Source of the DNA: Symsagittifera roscoffensis
Lineage: Eukaryota > Xenacoelomorpha > Acoela > Convolutidae
Assembly (NCBI RefSeq): GCF_963678635.1
Contig: NC_087067.1
Span: 55,612,456 to 55,676,455 of the forward strand
Direction: 5' to 3'
DNA: 64,000 nt
Notes under the pieces: generated by a model
The model's input: the letters and a program-made list of their open reading frames with translations, nothing else
Database searches by the model: none
What the model was told of the DNA's origin: nothing
Position numbers and translations under genes: made by a program
Shown: in pieces, positions 20,524-31,600 of the stretch
Layout: every line of letters begins with the position of its first letter
Position numbering within the stretch: the first letter of the stretch is position 1

Positions 20524-20676
20524 AAGACTGATCCGGCAAGCAGTACAAGGAGCATCAAGAAGGGGCTCAAAGACTTTAACAATCGACTATTGGGTATCGT
20601 CAACAAGTTTTGTATCCCTTTTGGTACAAAAAGTAAGATAGTAATCTGTGGGGGGCTCGACAGTGCTGTACTGTAG
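20524..20676 (+). pseudogene. Small conserved leader frame (broken N-terminus)
   Basis: 51 codons from KTDPAS to the stop align without indels with 58237-58389 in copy 3. In the C-terminal part nearly all differences are third-position and silent (VNKFCIPFGTKSKIVICG is conserved), suggesting past selection on a peptide. In copy 3 the frame opens with ATG 58192 (65 aa). Here an extra copy of the CAATCCGGA motif introduces a TGA after 11 codons. The IPFGTK...GWL ending vaguely resembles a SAP motif; the function is unknown. Confidence 0.45.
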
Positions 20677-21929
20677 TGACCCTTCACCGAGCTGCGAATA
20701 TCCGAGTTAAGCACCTTAACTCGCATATTAAACAAACCCGGAGGGGTATAGTATTACTAATATTTTTACTTATATAGCCTATATGAATACTCCTATATCG
20801 TTTTTCAGTGAAAAACACAGAAAGCAGACCGGTTATTAGGGTCAAAATAGCGATATTTTGATCCCCCACAAGTCGCGATTTTTGAGATATCGATAATTTT
20901 TGAAACGGAAAAAGCGCTAAAGTATTGGGTTACATCGTAACTGCACTACCATAATAGATAGAACCGGTTAGGCTCAGTTCGGAAGTGGTTGGGACTATTT
21001 TGGAACAATAAACCGAATTTTCGTGATTTTTGAGAAAACGGAACACTATAAATTCAGAAATTTTTTTTGAAATTTTGAGTTAAGAACAGTAAAAATAGTT
21101 GTTCGGGCAATGTCCACTAGTGAATCTACAAGTTTTAAAACCCGCTACCCGAAAGCCTTCCGGGTCGCAGAGTAATCGAACTTAACGAGTTTGATTTGGT
21201 GGATTCATCAATCCGGAGGGGTACAGGTAGCATAGTTTTTCGCAAATTTTTTCAGTTAAAGCATTTTAGATCAAGTTTTTTTGCAATGAACTAGAATAGT
21301 GTAGGCCTTTTGAGCTCGGATCAATAATTTTTAGGTCGAAAAGAACAGAATTGCGGAAAAAGTTAGGCGGAACCTATAAGAAACAAATTTTTTGACTTTA
21401 GAAAAAAGACGTTTTGGTTAATAACTTTAGAACTAATGAGCATATTCAGTTGATCTTGGTACCAATAGCTCAGAAATTAGCTGAACTTACTGATAGGGAC
21501 AAAAAATAAAGTAAGCATGAAAATTTTTTGAGATTGTCTTTAGCAAATTCACCAAATTGGGAGGGTAGAACCTTCGAGTTTTATAATTTTTTATAGAAAA
21601 GCCCTTACACCCCCTACCAAAAGGTAATAGCGGTTGAATAAAGTATTTTTAGGCTGTTCTAGACGAAAAAGGAAGGCTAAAGGCACAGGAAAACCTTAAT
21701 CGAACCGAAGTTAGGCTAGCGATAAGACCCTTCACCGTTAGCGTGAATTGTCAAATAAAAGGCTTAACTTCAATCCGGAAGGGTCTAGGAAAGCATTACA
21801 TACCCTTCCTAGTTAATTGAAAAAGCAAAATCGCATCGGAGAACGTATCCGGAGGGATATAGGTTCAAAGAGGGAAATCTCCGAAAAGCTACTTTTACAA
21901 AACCAGAGGGCTCCCAATCCGAATTTCAA

Positions 21930-22095
21930 ATTAGGAGGGGTCCGAATCCGGAGGGGTCTTATATTTGCTAATTCGGAGGTGTCCCAATCCGGAGGGGTCT
22001 TATAATTACTAACTCAGAGGGGTCCCAATCCGGAGGGGTCTAAATTTTGTTAGTCCGGAAGGGTCCTATTTTTTTCCAATCCGGAGGGGTATTAT
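21930..22095 (+). repeat. AATCCGGAGGGG motif array, first copy
   Basis: Seven or more motifs (AATCCGGAGGGGTC and variants such as ATTCGGAGGTGTC and AGTCCGGAAGGGTC) are spaced about 17-30 bp apart. The second, duplicated array is at 22887-23052. Isolated motifs occur at about 20476, 20500, 21211, 21773 and 21849, and in the LTR. Confidence 0.9.
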
Positions 22096-22886
22096 TTTAT
22101 TAAAGGACTTAGGTAAACGGAAGAAAGACTAATGTGAGAGGTATCAGGTTATTAGCAGACAGGCTAGGAATCAGTGACTGCACTGGTAACTTGCCTTTCA
22201 ATGAAAACCTGACCAAAACAAAACAGGTTCGAACTCGGATATTCGCGACACTAAGTCTAAACTAAAAAGAGCGTAATTCATTAATGTGGATTGAAATCCA
22301 ATACGTTTTTGTGAAAAGTGACTGCCCTGAGGATTGTAGTAGGTCTAGCTCGGGCAGTCCGAAGGCAGATAGGTAACACAGTACTCAGTGGGTGCAATAG
22401 ACGCCCACTTGAGAAAATTACTGCCTTCAAGGTTTTGTCTGTTTAGCATGAAAAATAAAGTAAGCATGAAAATTTTTTGAGATTGTCTTTAGCAAATTCA
22501 CCAAATTGGGAGGGTAGAACCTTCGAGTTTTATAATTTTTTTTAGAAAAGCCCTTACACCCCCTACCCCCCTACCAAAAGGTAATAGCGGTTGAATAAAG
22601 TATTTTTAGGCTGTTCTAGACGAAAAAGGAAGGCTAAAGGCACAGGAAAACCTTAATCGAACCGAAGTTAGGCTAGCGATAAGACCCTTCACCGTTAGCG
22701 TGAATTGTCAAATAAAAGGCTTAACTTCAATCCGGAAGGGTCTAGGAAAGCATTACATACCCTTCCTAGTTAATTGAAAAAGCAAAATCGCATCGGAGAA
22801 CGTATCCGGAGGGATATAGGTTCAAAGAGGGAAATCTCCGAAAAGCTACTTTTACAAAACCAGAGGGCTCCCAATCCGAATTTCAA

Positions 22887-23052
22887 ATTAGGAGGGGTCC
22901 GAATCCGGAGGGGTCTTATATTTGCTAATTCGGAGGTGTCCCAATCCGGAGGGGTCTTATAATTACTAACTCAGAGGGGTCCCAATCCGGAGGGGTCTAA
23001 ATTTTGTTAGTCCGGAAGGGTCCTATTTTTTTCCAATCCGGAGGGGTATTAT
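22887..23052 (+). repeat. AATCCGGAGGGG motif array, second copy
   Basis: A copy of the 21930-22095 array carried by the 0.95-kb tandem duplication. Confidence 0.9.
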
Positions 23053-23831
23053 TTTATTAAAGGACTTAGGTAAACGGAAGAAAGACTAATGTGAGAGGTA
23101 TCAGGTTATTAGCAGACAGGCTAGGAATCAGTGACTGCACTGGTAACTTGCCTTTCAATGAAAACCTGACCAAAACAAAACAGGTTCGAACTCGGATATT
23201 CGCGACACTAAGTCTAAACTAAAAAGAGCGTAATTCATTAATGTGGATTGAAATCCAATACGTTTTTGTGAAAAGTGACTGCCCTGAGGATTGTAGTAGG
23301 TCTAGCTCGGGCAGTCCGAAGGCAGATAGGTAACACAGTACTCAGTGGGTGCAATAGACGCCCACTTGAGAAAATTACTGCCTTCAAGGTTTTGTCTGTT
23401 TGGTGCAGCACCGAGCAGGGAAAGCTTTTTCTTTAAAAAAAAACAAGTTCGACTATTGTACTGCGACCGAATAAAAGTACAATACACATACGTGTTTTTT
23501 ATAGAGGTATTCATATTCTGTGATTACATATTTTTTTTGTTTTTGATTTTAAATCAACATAATTTGTGCTTGATTGGATAGTGAGCAGACTATCTTTTCA
23601 ATTGACTGATAACATCACATTGTGCTAGTTCTCAAATCTTACGACCGATAATCGATTAGTGTGAATAAATTATATACAAACTGTACTCTGATAACATACA
23701 GGGATTCGTGGTCACTATTTTATAGAATTTTGTGAAGTTTATTGTGTTGTGTCATTATTATTGGTAGTCAAACTATAAGGTCACTAGCAATCGAATTAAG
23801 TGTATAGGCATTAAGAAGTGACAAATTGAGA

Positions 23832-25389
23832 ATGAGTCTAGACAAGTCAAGGATACCTAAACGAGGTAATAGCTCTAGGAAATTCATACCCAAAAAGCAA
23901 AGAAAAACAATGACCGATCCTTTTGTGGATTGGATCAAACGAGCCCGGACCGACAAAGGGGAGACGGTTTCAGGCAGAATGGTTGAAACGAGGAGTCAGA
24001 AGACCTCAGAAGAGAGAAAAGAAATGTTAGAAGTGGAGGTCAATACGGACCAGGCCATGAATGACAACCAGGAAGTACATGGACTGGAAGGGAGAGGCAG
24101 AAGGCTCGCGAGTGAATCTACTCCGGTAGAACAAGGCCATGATTTTGCCACTTCCACCGGGACATTGGATCGAGAGGAGATGTCGGAACTGTCCGACATC
24201 TCAACTGAAATAGCGCAACTAGAAGATCTCCAACAGACAACACTATGATGGCAGGCGGGACTGAGAAACAAACAGGTCATCATCGTTCTCAGAAAGAATG
24301 AGGAACACCTTAGGAAACATCTTTCCATTCACCATGGGAGGGGGCACAGGAATTGAAGGTGAATCCCAGGAGGAGGAGGACGACGAAGAAGAGCAAGTGG
24401 ACTTTGGGTCTCAAGTCAGCCTCAATAGTTCGACCCAGGAGAATGAGGCATACGTCGAAAGAGAGACTGGAACCATGGACAAATTTGGTGTGGTGAGAAC
24501 GATAAGCAAAGAGGTAAACACACCGGGCCAGTCGAGAGGCTTCGCAATTATGACAAACTCAGAGCCGCAAACTGGGGAGAGTAGAAACAGAGGGCTAGGC
24601 AACGCATTGGCGGATCCCGAGGTGGATAATGAAAAGACGTCGAGGCAGAGAGTCAAGGCCCGAATCTCGACCAGCACGAAGCTACCTGGGACGGACAGGG
24701 TTACATCGCCACTAGTGACGCCACTCGTGGATTACGGGGCAGCACTAGAAGAAGCCTTGAACAACATAGTGGACAGTTTAGGAGAACAAAATGAACAGAT
24801 GTCCATAAGAATGAGTGAACTAGAAAGAGCAGTTCACATTGAGAGAGAAAGTCTGCGGGAAGATATAAACCGCAATAGACAAGAAGTTGGTGGGAGCGAA
24901 AAACGCTTGAAAGAAAGAACGGAGGAGCATATACTGTAGAACTTGTCGCGAATGACAAGAGAAGCGGAACAGAGAGAGTTACGCTTAAGAGACGACATGG
25001 AGAAGTTAAGAATTCAGGAAGAGCAGTTTCTTGGGACTCTTGACACAAAGATAGACGCGATGATGGAGAGGCGAACTCAGGCTATCATGGATAGGTTGGA
25101 CGGGCTACTAAGCAGCAAGAGTGGACGAAAAGAAGGGGAACCGAACTCGGGAGGTCCCAGCAGGGAGCCGAAGGTAAACTTCAATGACCATCAAAAGAGG
25201 AGGACATATGGATCCACTAGAGGCAGGGGCAGTTCAACAGGCTATGCCACAAGGGGTAATAGGACATGGGGCCCGGACAGTAGAGCAAGTTCAACGGGGA
25301 ACAGACAGACCTCTAATGAGCGACCAACGCAAGGCACACATGCGACTGGGAGAAGTGGTTCCGGTAACAGAGGACATGCGAGCCCGTGA
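23832..25389 (+). pseudogene. Gag N-terminal region, broken
   Basis: The first ATG homologous to the other copies is 23832 (MSLDKSRIPK). The frames run 23832-24248, 24298-24939 and 24943-25389. A TAG at 24937-24939 falls where copy 3 reads on (HLAKNLSRM), and a frame change lies near 24240-24300. The region contains MVETRSQKT, a Glu-rich acidic stretch and a coiled coil (about 24770-25080), then a Gly/Ser/Arg-rich tail (GRGSSTGY), like copy 1 13900-15243. No catalytic motif. Confidence 0.75.
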
Positions 25390-27740
25390 GGAGTCATGTG
25401 GGCCAAGGGGGAAACACTCACGGCGATTCGGATTGCAGGGATGCACCGATTACAGAACCTTTGACAAGGCGTGAGGACACTCAGGCGGGGCACTCGAGGG
25501 ATGCTACGGCAATGGCCACAGCCTTTGAACCCCTAAACAGGTCTTTGGAGACATTCCTTACAAGGTTATCCAGAACCAATGAACGCAGTGAAAAGTCCAG
25601 AAGAGTCTTTAAGAAACCAAGATGCTATAAAGACGAATCTGATGGCTGTTTTGATACCTGGATAGAGGTAATGAAAGTGAATTTCGAGGAAGAGGACTTG
25701 TCGGAGAGACAGGAATGCAGTGCGCTCACCAGTAACTTGGAAGGGACAGCCCTGAACTGTGTCATGGCCACGAATCTGCGTGACACAGCGGAGAAAATCT
25801 TCGAAATCTTGTTAAACCGTTTTGGATCAGGGGTGCAGGGGCACCATGCAATGATGCACTTCGAGAAACGGAGACAACGGGAAGATGAAACAATAGACAA
25901 GTTTCTAGACGACTTGGAAATGCTGAGAAGACGCAGCCTACCGGATGAGTCAAACCGAAGGATGAACCTGGCAGTAGCCTCAAAATTCATCGATGGTGTG
26001 AAGAATGGTGAACTTCGAACAATGCTAGCAACGCATTACACACCACTATCAACCAATGCGCCAACACCAGAGGAGTTGAGGCTCAAGTCAAAAGATTATC
26101 TTTTGTTGAAACCTCCTTCGAGATCTGGATACTACAAGAACAATTATGGCAATTTTATCAGCGGACCGGCAAACCAAGGAAACAACTGGTACAAACCGAG
26201 GGATGATATGGACAAGAGACGCTCTTGTGCCAATTGCAGTTCAACGGACCATCATGTGTCAGCATGTCCAACTTACAAACAAGGCATGAAAGCAATAGGC
26301 TTTAGCCTCGAGGACAAAGATGCGTCAGAATTGGACCATGAGAGTTTCATGAGAGGAGTAATTGCGAAATTCGGCCCGAGGTGTTTCTTTTGCAACTTGG
26401 AAGGTCATTTTAAATCAGATTGTCCGCAATTCTGGGATGCAGTGGCAGACATCAAGCATCCAAGGCATGAAGAAGCTTTGTCAGGAGTGAAAGCCAGCAA
26501 GGCTCGCCTGTTGAGTGAAGCGGAGGCACGCAGAAAAGATAAACCTCAAGAGCTGGCGGCAAAGAAAATGCAAGCGGTAACAGAAGAGACACGTGAACCG
26601 GAACCAGCAACTGCGGCTGATGACTTCAAGATCGATTATAGGGCAGCCGCGAGGGATGCTCTAAATAGAGTGCAGCAGGAACTGGTGACAAAAGAGATCG
26701 AACAAAAAGTTAAACTTGAACTGGAGATTGAGAAACTACAGGAGCAACTGTTTACCTTCGAAGCAACGGAAGTCGAGGAGACTAAGGCACCAAGCAGTTT
26801 GAGCATGAAACTTAATGTGATCTCCGGTCAGAGGTTCGGCATGGTGCCACAAGGAAGCAAGATACAGTCGATAATCTCAGTGGCTGGACATCAGGTAATC
26901 AGAAATCTGAGTGAACCATCCGAGTTCAATTTGATGCATTTGGACACATATGCAGATTATCTGAGGCAGGTGGAGCCACGCACTGAGTCGAGAGCTGTGC
27001 GAGCACTACTAACAACGGGTGGCCCTCGCATGAAGAAACTTCATGGACGCTACCTGGAGGTCTATGGGCCGTATCAAGTGATGCTGAACGTGGATGGAAT
27101 CCGTATCTACACTAGGACTTATGTAACAACAGATGATGACCAAATGGGGCAGATCTATTTGGGTGAGGAGGAACTCAAAGTCCGCAGGATAGGCCATGAC
27201 GCCATGATGGAACAAGATGCAGTACACATTGAGTATGAAGCAGATGTGACAGCACATCTGCTCGACACCAACGGAACGAAAATCGGAGTCACAGGGCTTC
27301 TGGACACAGGAGCGGTAGTGAGTGTGATGCCGATAAAAACTTGGGAAAGAATGGGCTTCACGAGGGAAGATCTAATTCCAACGAATCTCCGACTGACCGC
27401 CGCCAATCGAGGAGCTATCTACGTAGCCGGAAGAACATCAATAACGGTCCTCCACATGGGAGGACGGGATCTTTGGATAAGCTTCCTGATGGTAGAGAAT
27501 TTGGACGACGCCGACCAATTCATCTTGAAAAGAGATTTTGTCAGGAATTTTGACGTGATGATTGACTTGAACAACGGTATGATACGGATAAGAAACCCGG
27601 ACCGGAAGTATGATAAGAAACCAATTAATAGGATAATAACAGACGAAAACAAGGTACCAATTTTTTTAGATAGAAAAGTAAAACTACTGCCAGGACAAGC
27701 TGTGGTGGCAGTTTTTAGAATGAGAAATTTAAATTCGTAA
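25386..27740 (+). pseudogene. Gag capsid, nucleocapsid and protease, longest open frame of copy 2 Gag-Pol (784 aa)
   Basis: Capsid homology covers residues about 75-240 (DGCFDTWIEVM, IFEILLNRFGSG, FIDGVKNGELRTML). Two CX2CX4HX4C knuckles follow: C281-C284-H289-C294 and C333-C336-H341-C346. After a helical spacer comes the retropepsin motif GLLDTGAVVSVMP (D640-T641-G642). The TAA at 27738-27740 is in the same frame as the following Pol part and replaces a Glu codon of copy 1, so it is a nonsense mutation rather than a Gag terminator. Gag and Pol were thus apparently one continuous frame, unlike elements that use frameshifting. Confidence 0.88.
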
Positions 27741-29286
27741 AGCGATAGTAAACAGGTTTGTTTAGTACCGAATCCAAATAGTCAGAGTTCGGTGATTTTA
27801 GACCGGAGCTTTTCGGTAACGCGAAACGGACTGTGTATCAGTGTGTTATTGAACACACTGGACACCACGGTTTCAATCCAGCGTGGAAAGAAGCTTCCTT
27901 ACGCTTTGCCGATGAGGACCGATTATGAGGAGACACAAAACTTGAGGAAACATAGTGTGAAAGAATGTCCTTATCATGCCAATAAAGAGAAAATTTTAAA
28001 AAGAATTAATAAATTAAAATCTATTCATAAATTGTTTTCAATGAAGTCCGACACGGACGACGGCTTATCGAGCTGCTCGAATTTTCCGGAACGCTCCTCG
28101 TCATATGAACTAGAGTCCGACACATCGGTTTTGCCAGAGATAGAACTCTTAAAAAGGAAAATAGGCGAGGGAGATTTCGAGCTACTATGGGAGGTTTTAA
28201 ATCGGAACGCGGATGTATTTTCAAGACATACGGCGGATATGGGTTGCTGTAATTTCATCGAACACGAAATCGAACTAGAGGAAGGCGCCGTTCCCCATAG
28301 GGAAAGCACAAGACGAATGACGCCACATAAGTCGGAAGCGTGCCGAGCGGAAATAGAAATGTTGCTTGAATACGACATGATAGAACCCTCGAAACCGCCA
28401 TGGGCTTGCGGGGTAGTAATGGCGAAAAAGAAAGGGGCAGCTTAGGTTTTGTTGCGACTTTCGTTACTTGAACGCGGTAACGATAAAAGATGCGTACCCG
28501 ATACCGCGAATAGACGAGAGCCTCTCTAAGCTTGGTGATGCCAAGTTCTTCACCACATTGGACTTGGGTTCTGCCTTCTGGCAGGTCCCTCTGCGGAAGA
28601 AGGATAGAGAGAAAACCGGATTCGCGTGCGAATTGGGATTGTACCAGAGGAAGAGGATGGCCTTCGGCTTGTGCAGTGCAACGGCCACTTTTCAAAGACT
28701 GATGGCTCAGGCTTTGACCAGAGTGACCAAGAAGTACGGAAATCTCGTGATGTGTTACGTGGATGACGGAGTCATAGCGACACCGACCCTGGAAGACCAC
28801 ATTGATAGACTCGATGAGGTCTTTGGATGCATGAAAAGAGCAGGCTTGAAGTGCAAACCATCGAAATGTGAAATCCTTAGGGATTCGATTAAGTACCTGG
28901 AAAGGATGGTGGAGAGGCATGGTGTGAGGCCGGACCCGGAAGCAGTGGAAGCAGTGTTGACATGGAAGGCTCCCAGAACGGACATAGAGCTCCTGAGCTT
29001 CCTAGGGTTTGCCAATTACTACCGGGAATTCATAAAAGGATATGCAGACAAGGTGTATCCGATGCAGAAGCTAATGCGCAAAAAAGGGAAAAAGTTCGAA
29101 TGGAACGATGAAGCACAAGTTGCATTCGAGAACATAAAGAGGGAAACGTGCGAAGCGCCAGTGCTAGGCATGCCTACAGAAAAGCGCAGGTATGTTCTTG
29201 ATACAGACGCATCGGTAGTAGCCATCTCAGGAATATGGAAGGACGGTTCTCCATCCCATTGCATACGGCAGCAAGGTCTTGAGTGA
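27741..29286 (+). pseudogene. Pol: protease C-terminus, RT and start of RNase H
   Basis: 27741-28445 continues the Gag-protease frame (VCLVPNPNSQS, then the RT N-terminus MIEPSKPPWACGVVMAKKKG). A one-base insertion near 28438 moves the rest to the frame 28468-29286, which has LDLGSAFWQV, YVDD (residues 97-100) and SFLGFANYYREFIK. The first RNase H strand VLDTDASVVAISG is followed by a small deletion and another frame change. The fingers, palm and catalytic Asp pair are all recognisable. Confidence 0.88.
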
Positions 29287-30940
29287 CACAGAGATGAAAT
29301 ATGGCGCACCAAAAGCAGAAATGTTTGCAGTAGTCACTTTCGTAAAAAAGTACCGTGCATACTTGGAGAGCTCTCCCTTCAAGTTACGGGTGGACAACAG
29401 AGCGTTATCCTGGTTGAAGACCTACTCGATGGATCAGAGTAATATTGGTAGATGGATAGTAAGATTGGATGGCTACCATATGATAATCGAACACAGGATG
29501 CGTGATAAACACCAGAATGCTGCTGACAGCCTCAGCAAGAAAACTGAGTTCTATGAAAGATTGGAACAGAAGCAGGCCAATCAGGCAGAAATAAAGGAGG
29601 GATTCTCGTTTCTGGACAAAGAAACTTATGAAGCGCTTCCCTCAACGAGATGGTTGGATAAATCTGGATATCCAATTCCAGGGCATCCTGAGTTACCTGT
29701 AGAGAAAGCGGCCGAGATAAAGATCCTATCCAAGGAGGACCCGGTCCCCTTGGATCTGTTGCTGTGCTCGAATCTGGTCCAGCAAGAACTCTCTCGCATG
29801 AACATAAACAGCCTCTCATTATTGGATAAAACGGTGCAGGTCACACCGCAAGTGATGCGGATGCTGGGTGGATTGTTAGAAAGAGAAGTGACCAGAGATG
29901 ACCCCGAGTGGACAGCAGCAGTGGCATCGCTAACAGTCAGTGAGAAGGTAAAAATCATGCCGTCCAGACGACAACACGAAGAGAACGAGAGGGTTTGTAG
30001 GACAATAGTTCAGCAACTAGTATCCTCAATACCCCACGAGATTTTAACCAGTACTTCTTACGGACGGAAAGAACAGGGAAGCAGTACGCGAAGGAAAACC
30101 GTCATCTTTGTGGACCACGATAAAGAAGGTGAAAAGGTAGAACAAAACCTGCTGCAAGACTGTTTGTCCGGGGAGATGAACGATGAGAAGAGCCAGCGAG
30201 CACAATAACAATACCGGGGACAAGAAAGTTTGTACGGGGAGTCTGAGATAGATGAAAGAATTCCTGATGAGAAACAGGACCTAGAGAACAAGGTTTTGTC
30301 CGCGGAATTCAGATGGATGCGAAGAAGGCACAGACATGATCTGGAGGAGTGTGCAGACTCCATCACAACCTCTTCAACAGATGACAATTCCCGAATCTCA
30401 GGAATGGACACCTATTCAGACAGGAACTTGAGCTCGGTATCAGAAATGTCCGAACTAGCGATCCACACACTACTAGTGGAAACTCGGGCAAGGGATCTGG
30501 ACAGAGTGGTGTACCAAGATCCTGACAGCCATCGCTACCTTATACCAAGCGAAAGAATCTTTGACAACGCAGCGGATGATGTAGAGACAATAGCGGTATC
30601 GAAACGTTCGATAAGTCTGTTGCCGCAGAAAGAGGTAGTCAGGACTGATCTTCAGCCGTTTAAACAAGAAACGCAGCCGTTGGCGAAGATTTGGTGCGTT
30701 AAGATGGAAGAAGACACACACCAGCCCAATGAGCTGAATAGTCAGATGAGGGTCATGAAGACGTACTTGAAGGCCATATACAGACTCTCGGATCTTCTCA
30801 GGGCGCAGAGAAATGATCGCATGACAAGCAACCTAAAAAGGTGGATCGAGAATGGTTCTCCGGATAAAGGGGACCTCGAGGAAGATAGTTATCGCATCCT
30901 GAGACAGTACTCCATGCAGAAGGAAGGGGGTTATTTTTGA
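29279..30940 (+). pseudogene. Pol: RNase H and connection domain
   Basis: RNase H continues from about 29240 in the frame of 29279 (HPIAYGSKVLSDTEMKYG, KAEMFAV with the catalytic Glu, RVDNRALSW with Asp, HQNAADSLS with the final Asp). A TAA at 30206-30208 is in frame, with homology on both sides. After it comes an acidic connection shared with copy 1 (QLNSQM, YRLSDLLRAQRNDRMTSNL). The frame ends at 30940 and integrase continues in the next frame. Confidence 0.85.
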
Positions 30941-31600
30941 ACGAGGACGGAATAGTGGCTTGCAAAAGAAGAGAAGAAGACAGAGTCCTATACAAGTATA
31001 ACGCGATAGTGTTGCCGCAACTCTATCAGACAGAACTATTATTCAGGTCACATGATCAGATGGGCCATCAGGGGATCGATAAAGTATATCAGAGGATCCT
31101 GAAGCGCTTTGAGTGGCCTGGGATGAAAAAGGCATGCGAGAAGTGGGTAACAGCATGTCTGTCATGCCAACAGGTCAAGGATCCAAGGAAGTTGCGATTT
31201 CCTTTACAATCGATCGAGTCGTCTGAATTCAATGAGGTGGTGCAGATAGATCACCAAAAGATATGCATGACAGACAGTGGTTATAATCAGGTGTTGGTCA
31301 TGATAGATCATTTCACAAAGTATGCAGAGTCCGTGCCCTGCGTAACTGCCTCGGCGGAAGAGACATGCGACCACCTGATCAAAACGTGGATAGCAAGACA
31401 TGGTTGTCCGATGACGTTTCAATCGGATATGGAACAGCTTTCGTAGGAGAGCTCACGAAAGAGCTTATGAGACGCTCACAGGTTGCTCAGGCTCACTCCA
31501 CGACATACCACCCTCAGACGAATGGCTTAGTGGAAAGACAGAATATGACGTTAGTGTCGATGCTGAGAGTATATTGTTCCAGGTACGTTCTTCATGATTA
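30937..31600 (+). pseudogene. Pol: integrase zinc finger and core, C-terminal part deleted
   Basis: HDQMGHQGI...CEKWVTACLSCQQ gives the HHCC finger. The core has VVQIDHQ and FQSD, then a frame change near 31430 to GTAFVGELTKELM...NGLVERQ with the catalytic Glu. The sequence then goes from YCSRY directly to ITEVHQEGRF near 31590. About 400 bp present in copy 1 (8630-8260) are missing, including the region before the GPF motif. Confidence 0.85.

Larger units (their letters stand above)
21502..23401 (+). repeat. Recent 0.95-kb tandem duplication in the leader
   Basis: 21502-22444 and 22451-23401 are nearly identical (offset 949, then 957 after an 8-bp CCCCCTAC insertion near 22562). The junction at about 22444 joins TCTGTTT to AGCATGAAAAATAAAG. 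Each unit carries one AATCCGGAGGGG array. The two identical 62-codon frames inside it (21817 and 22774) are by-products. Confidence 0.97.
20003..23831 (+). other. Long 5' leader of family B copy 2
   Basis: About 3.9 kb lies between LTR and Gag. It contains many upstream ATGs, a homopurine A-rich block (20190-20290), a small conserved frame (20524-20676), scattered AATCCGGAGGGG motifs and a dense array of them, duplicated by a 0.95-kb tandem duplication. Copy 3 has a colinear leader of 2.7 kb lacking the duplication. The Gag-proximal 200 bp (AACATACAGGGATTCGTGGTCACTAT) are conserved between the copies. Confidence 0.75.

Noticed and set aside
21817-22962. Two identical 62-aa frames (MKKQNRIGERIRRD...)
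   Set aside because: They are identical because of the recent tandem duplication and lie across the AATCCGG array. The region is not kept as a frame in copy 3.
23170-23215. tRNA-like sequence (GGTTCGAACTC, T-arm look)
   Set aside because: No acceptor, D-arm or anticodon stem could be fitted, and the T-arm-like bases are not kept in copy 3 (AGGTCTAAACTC).
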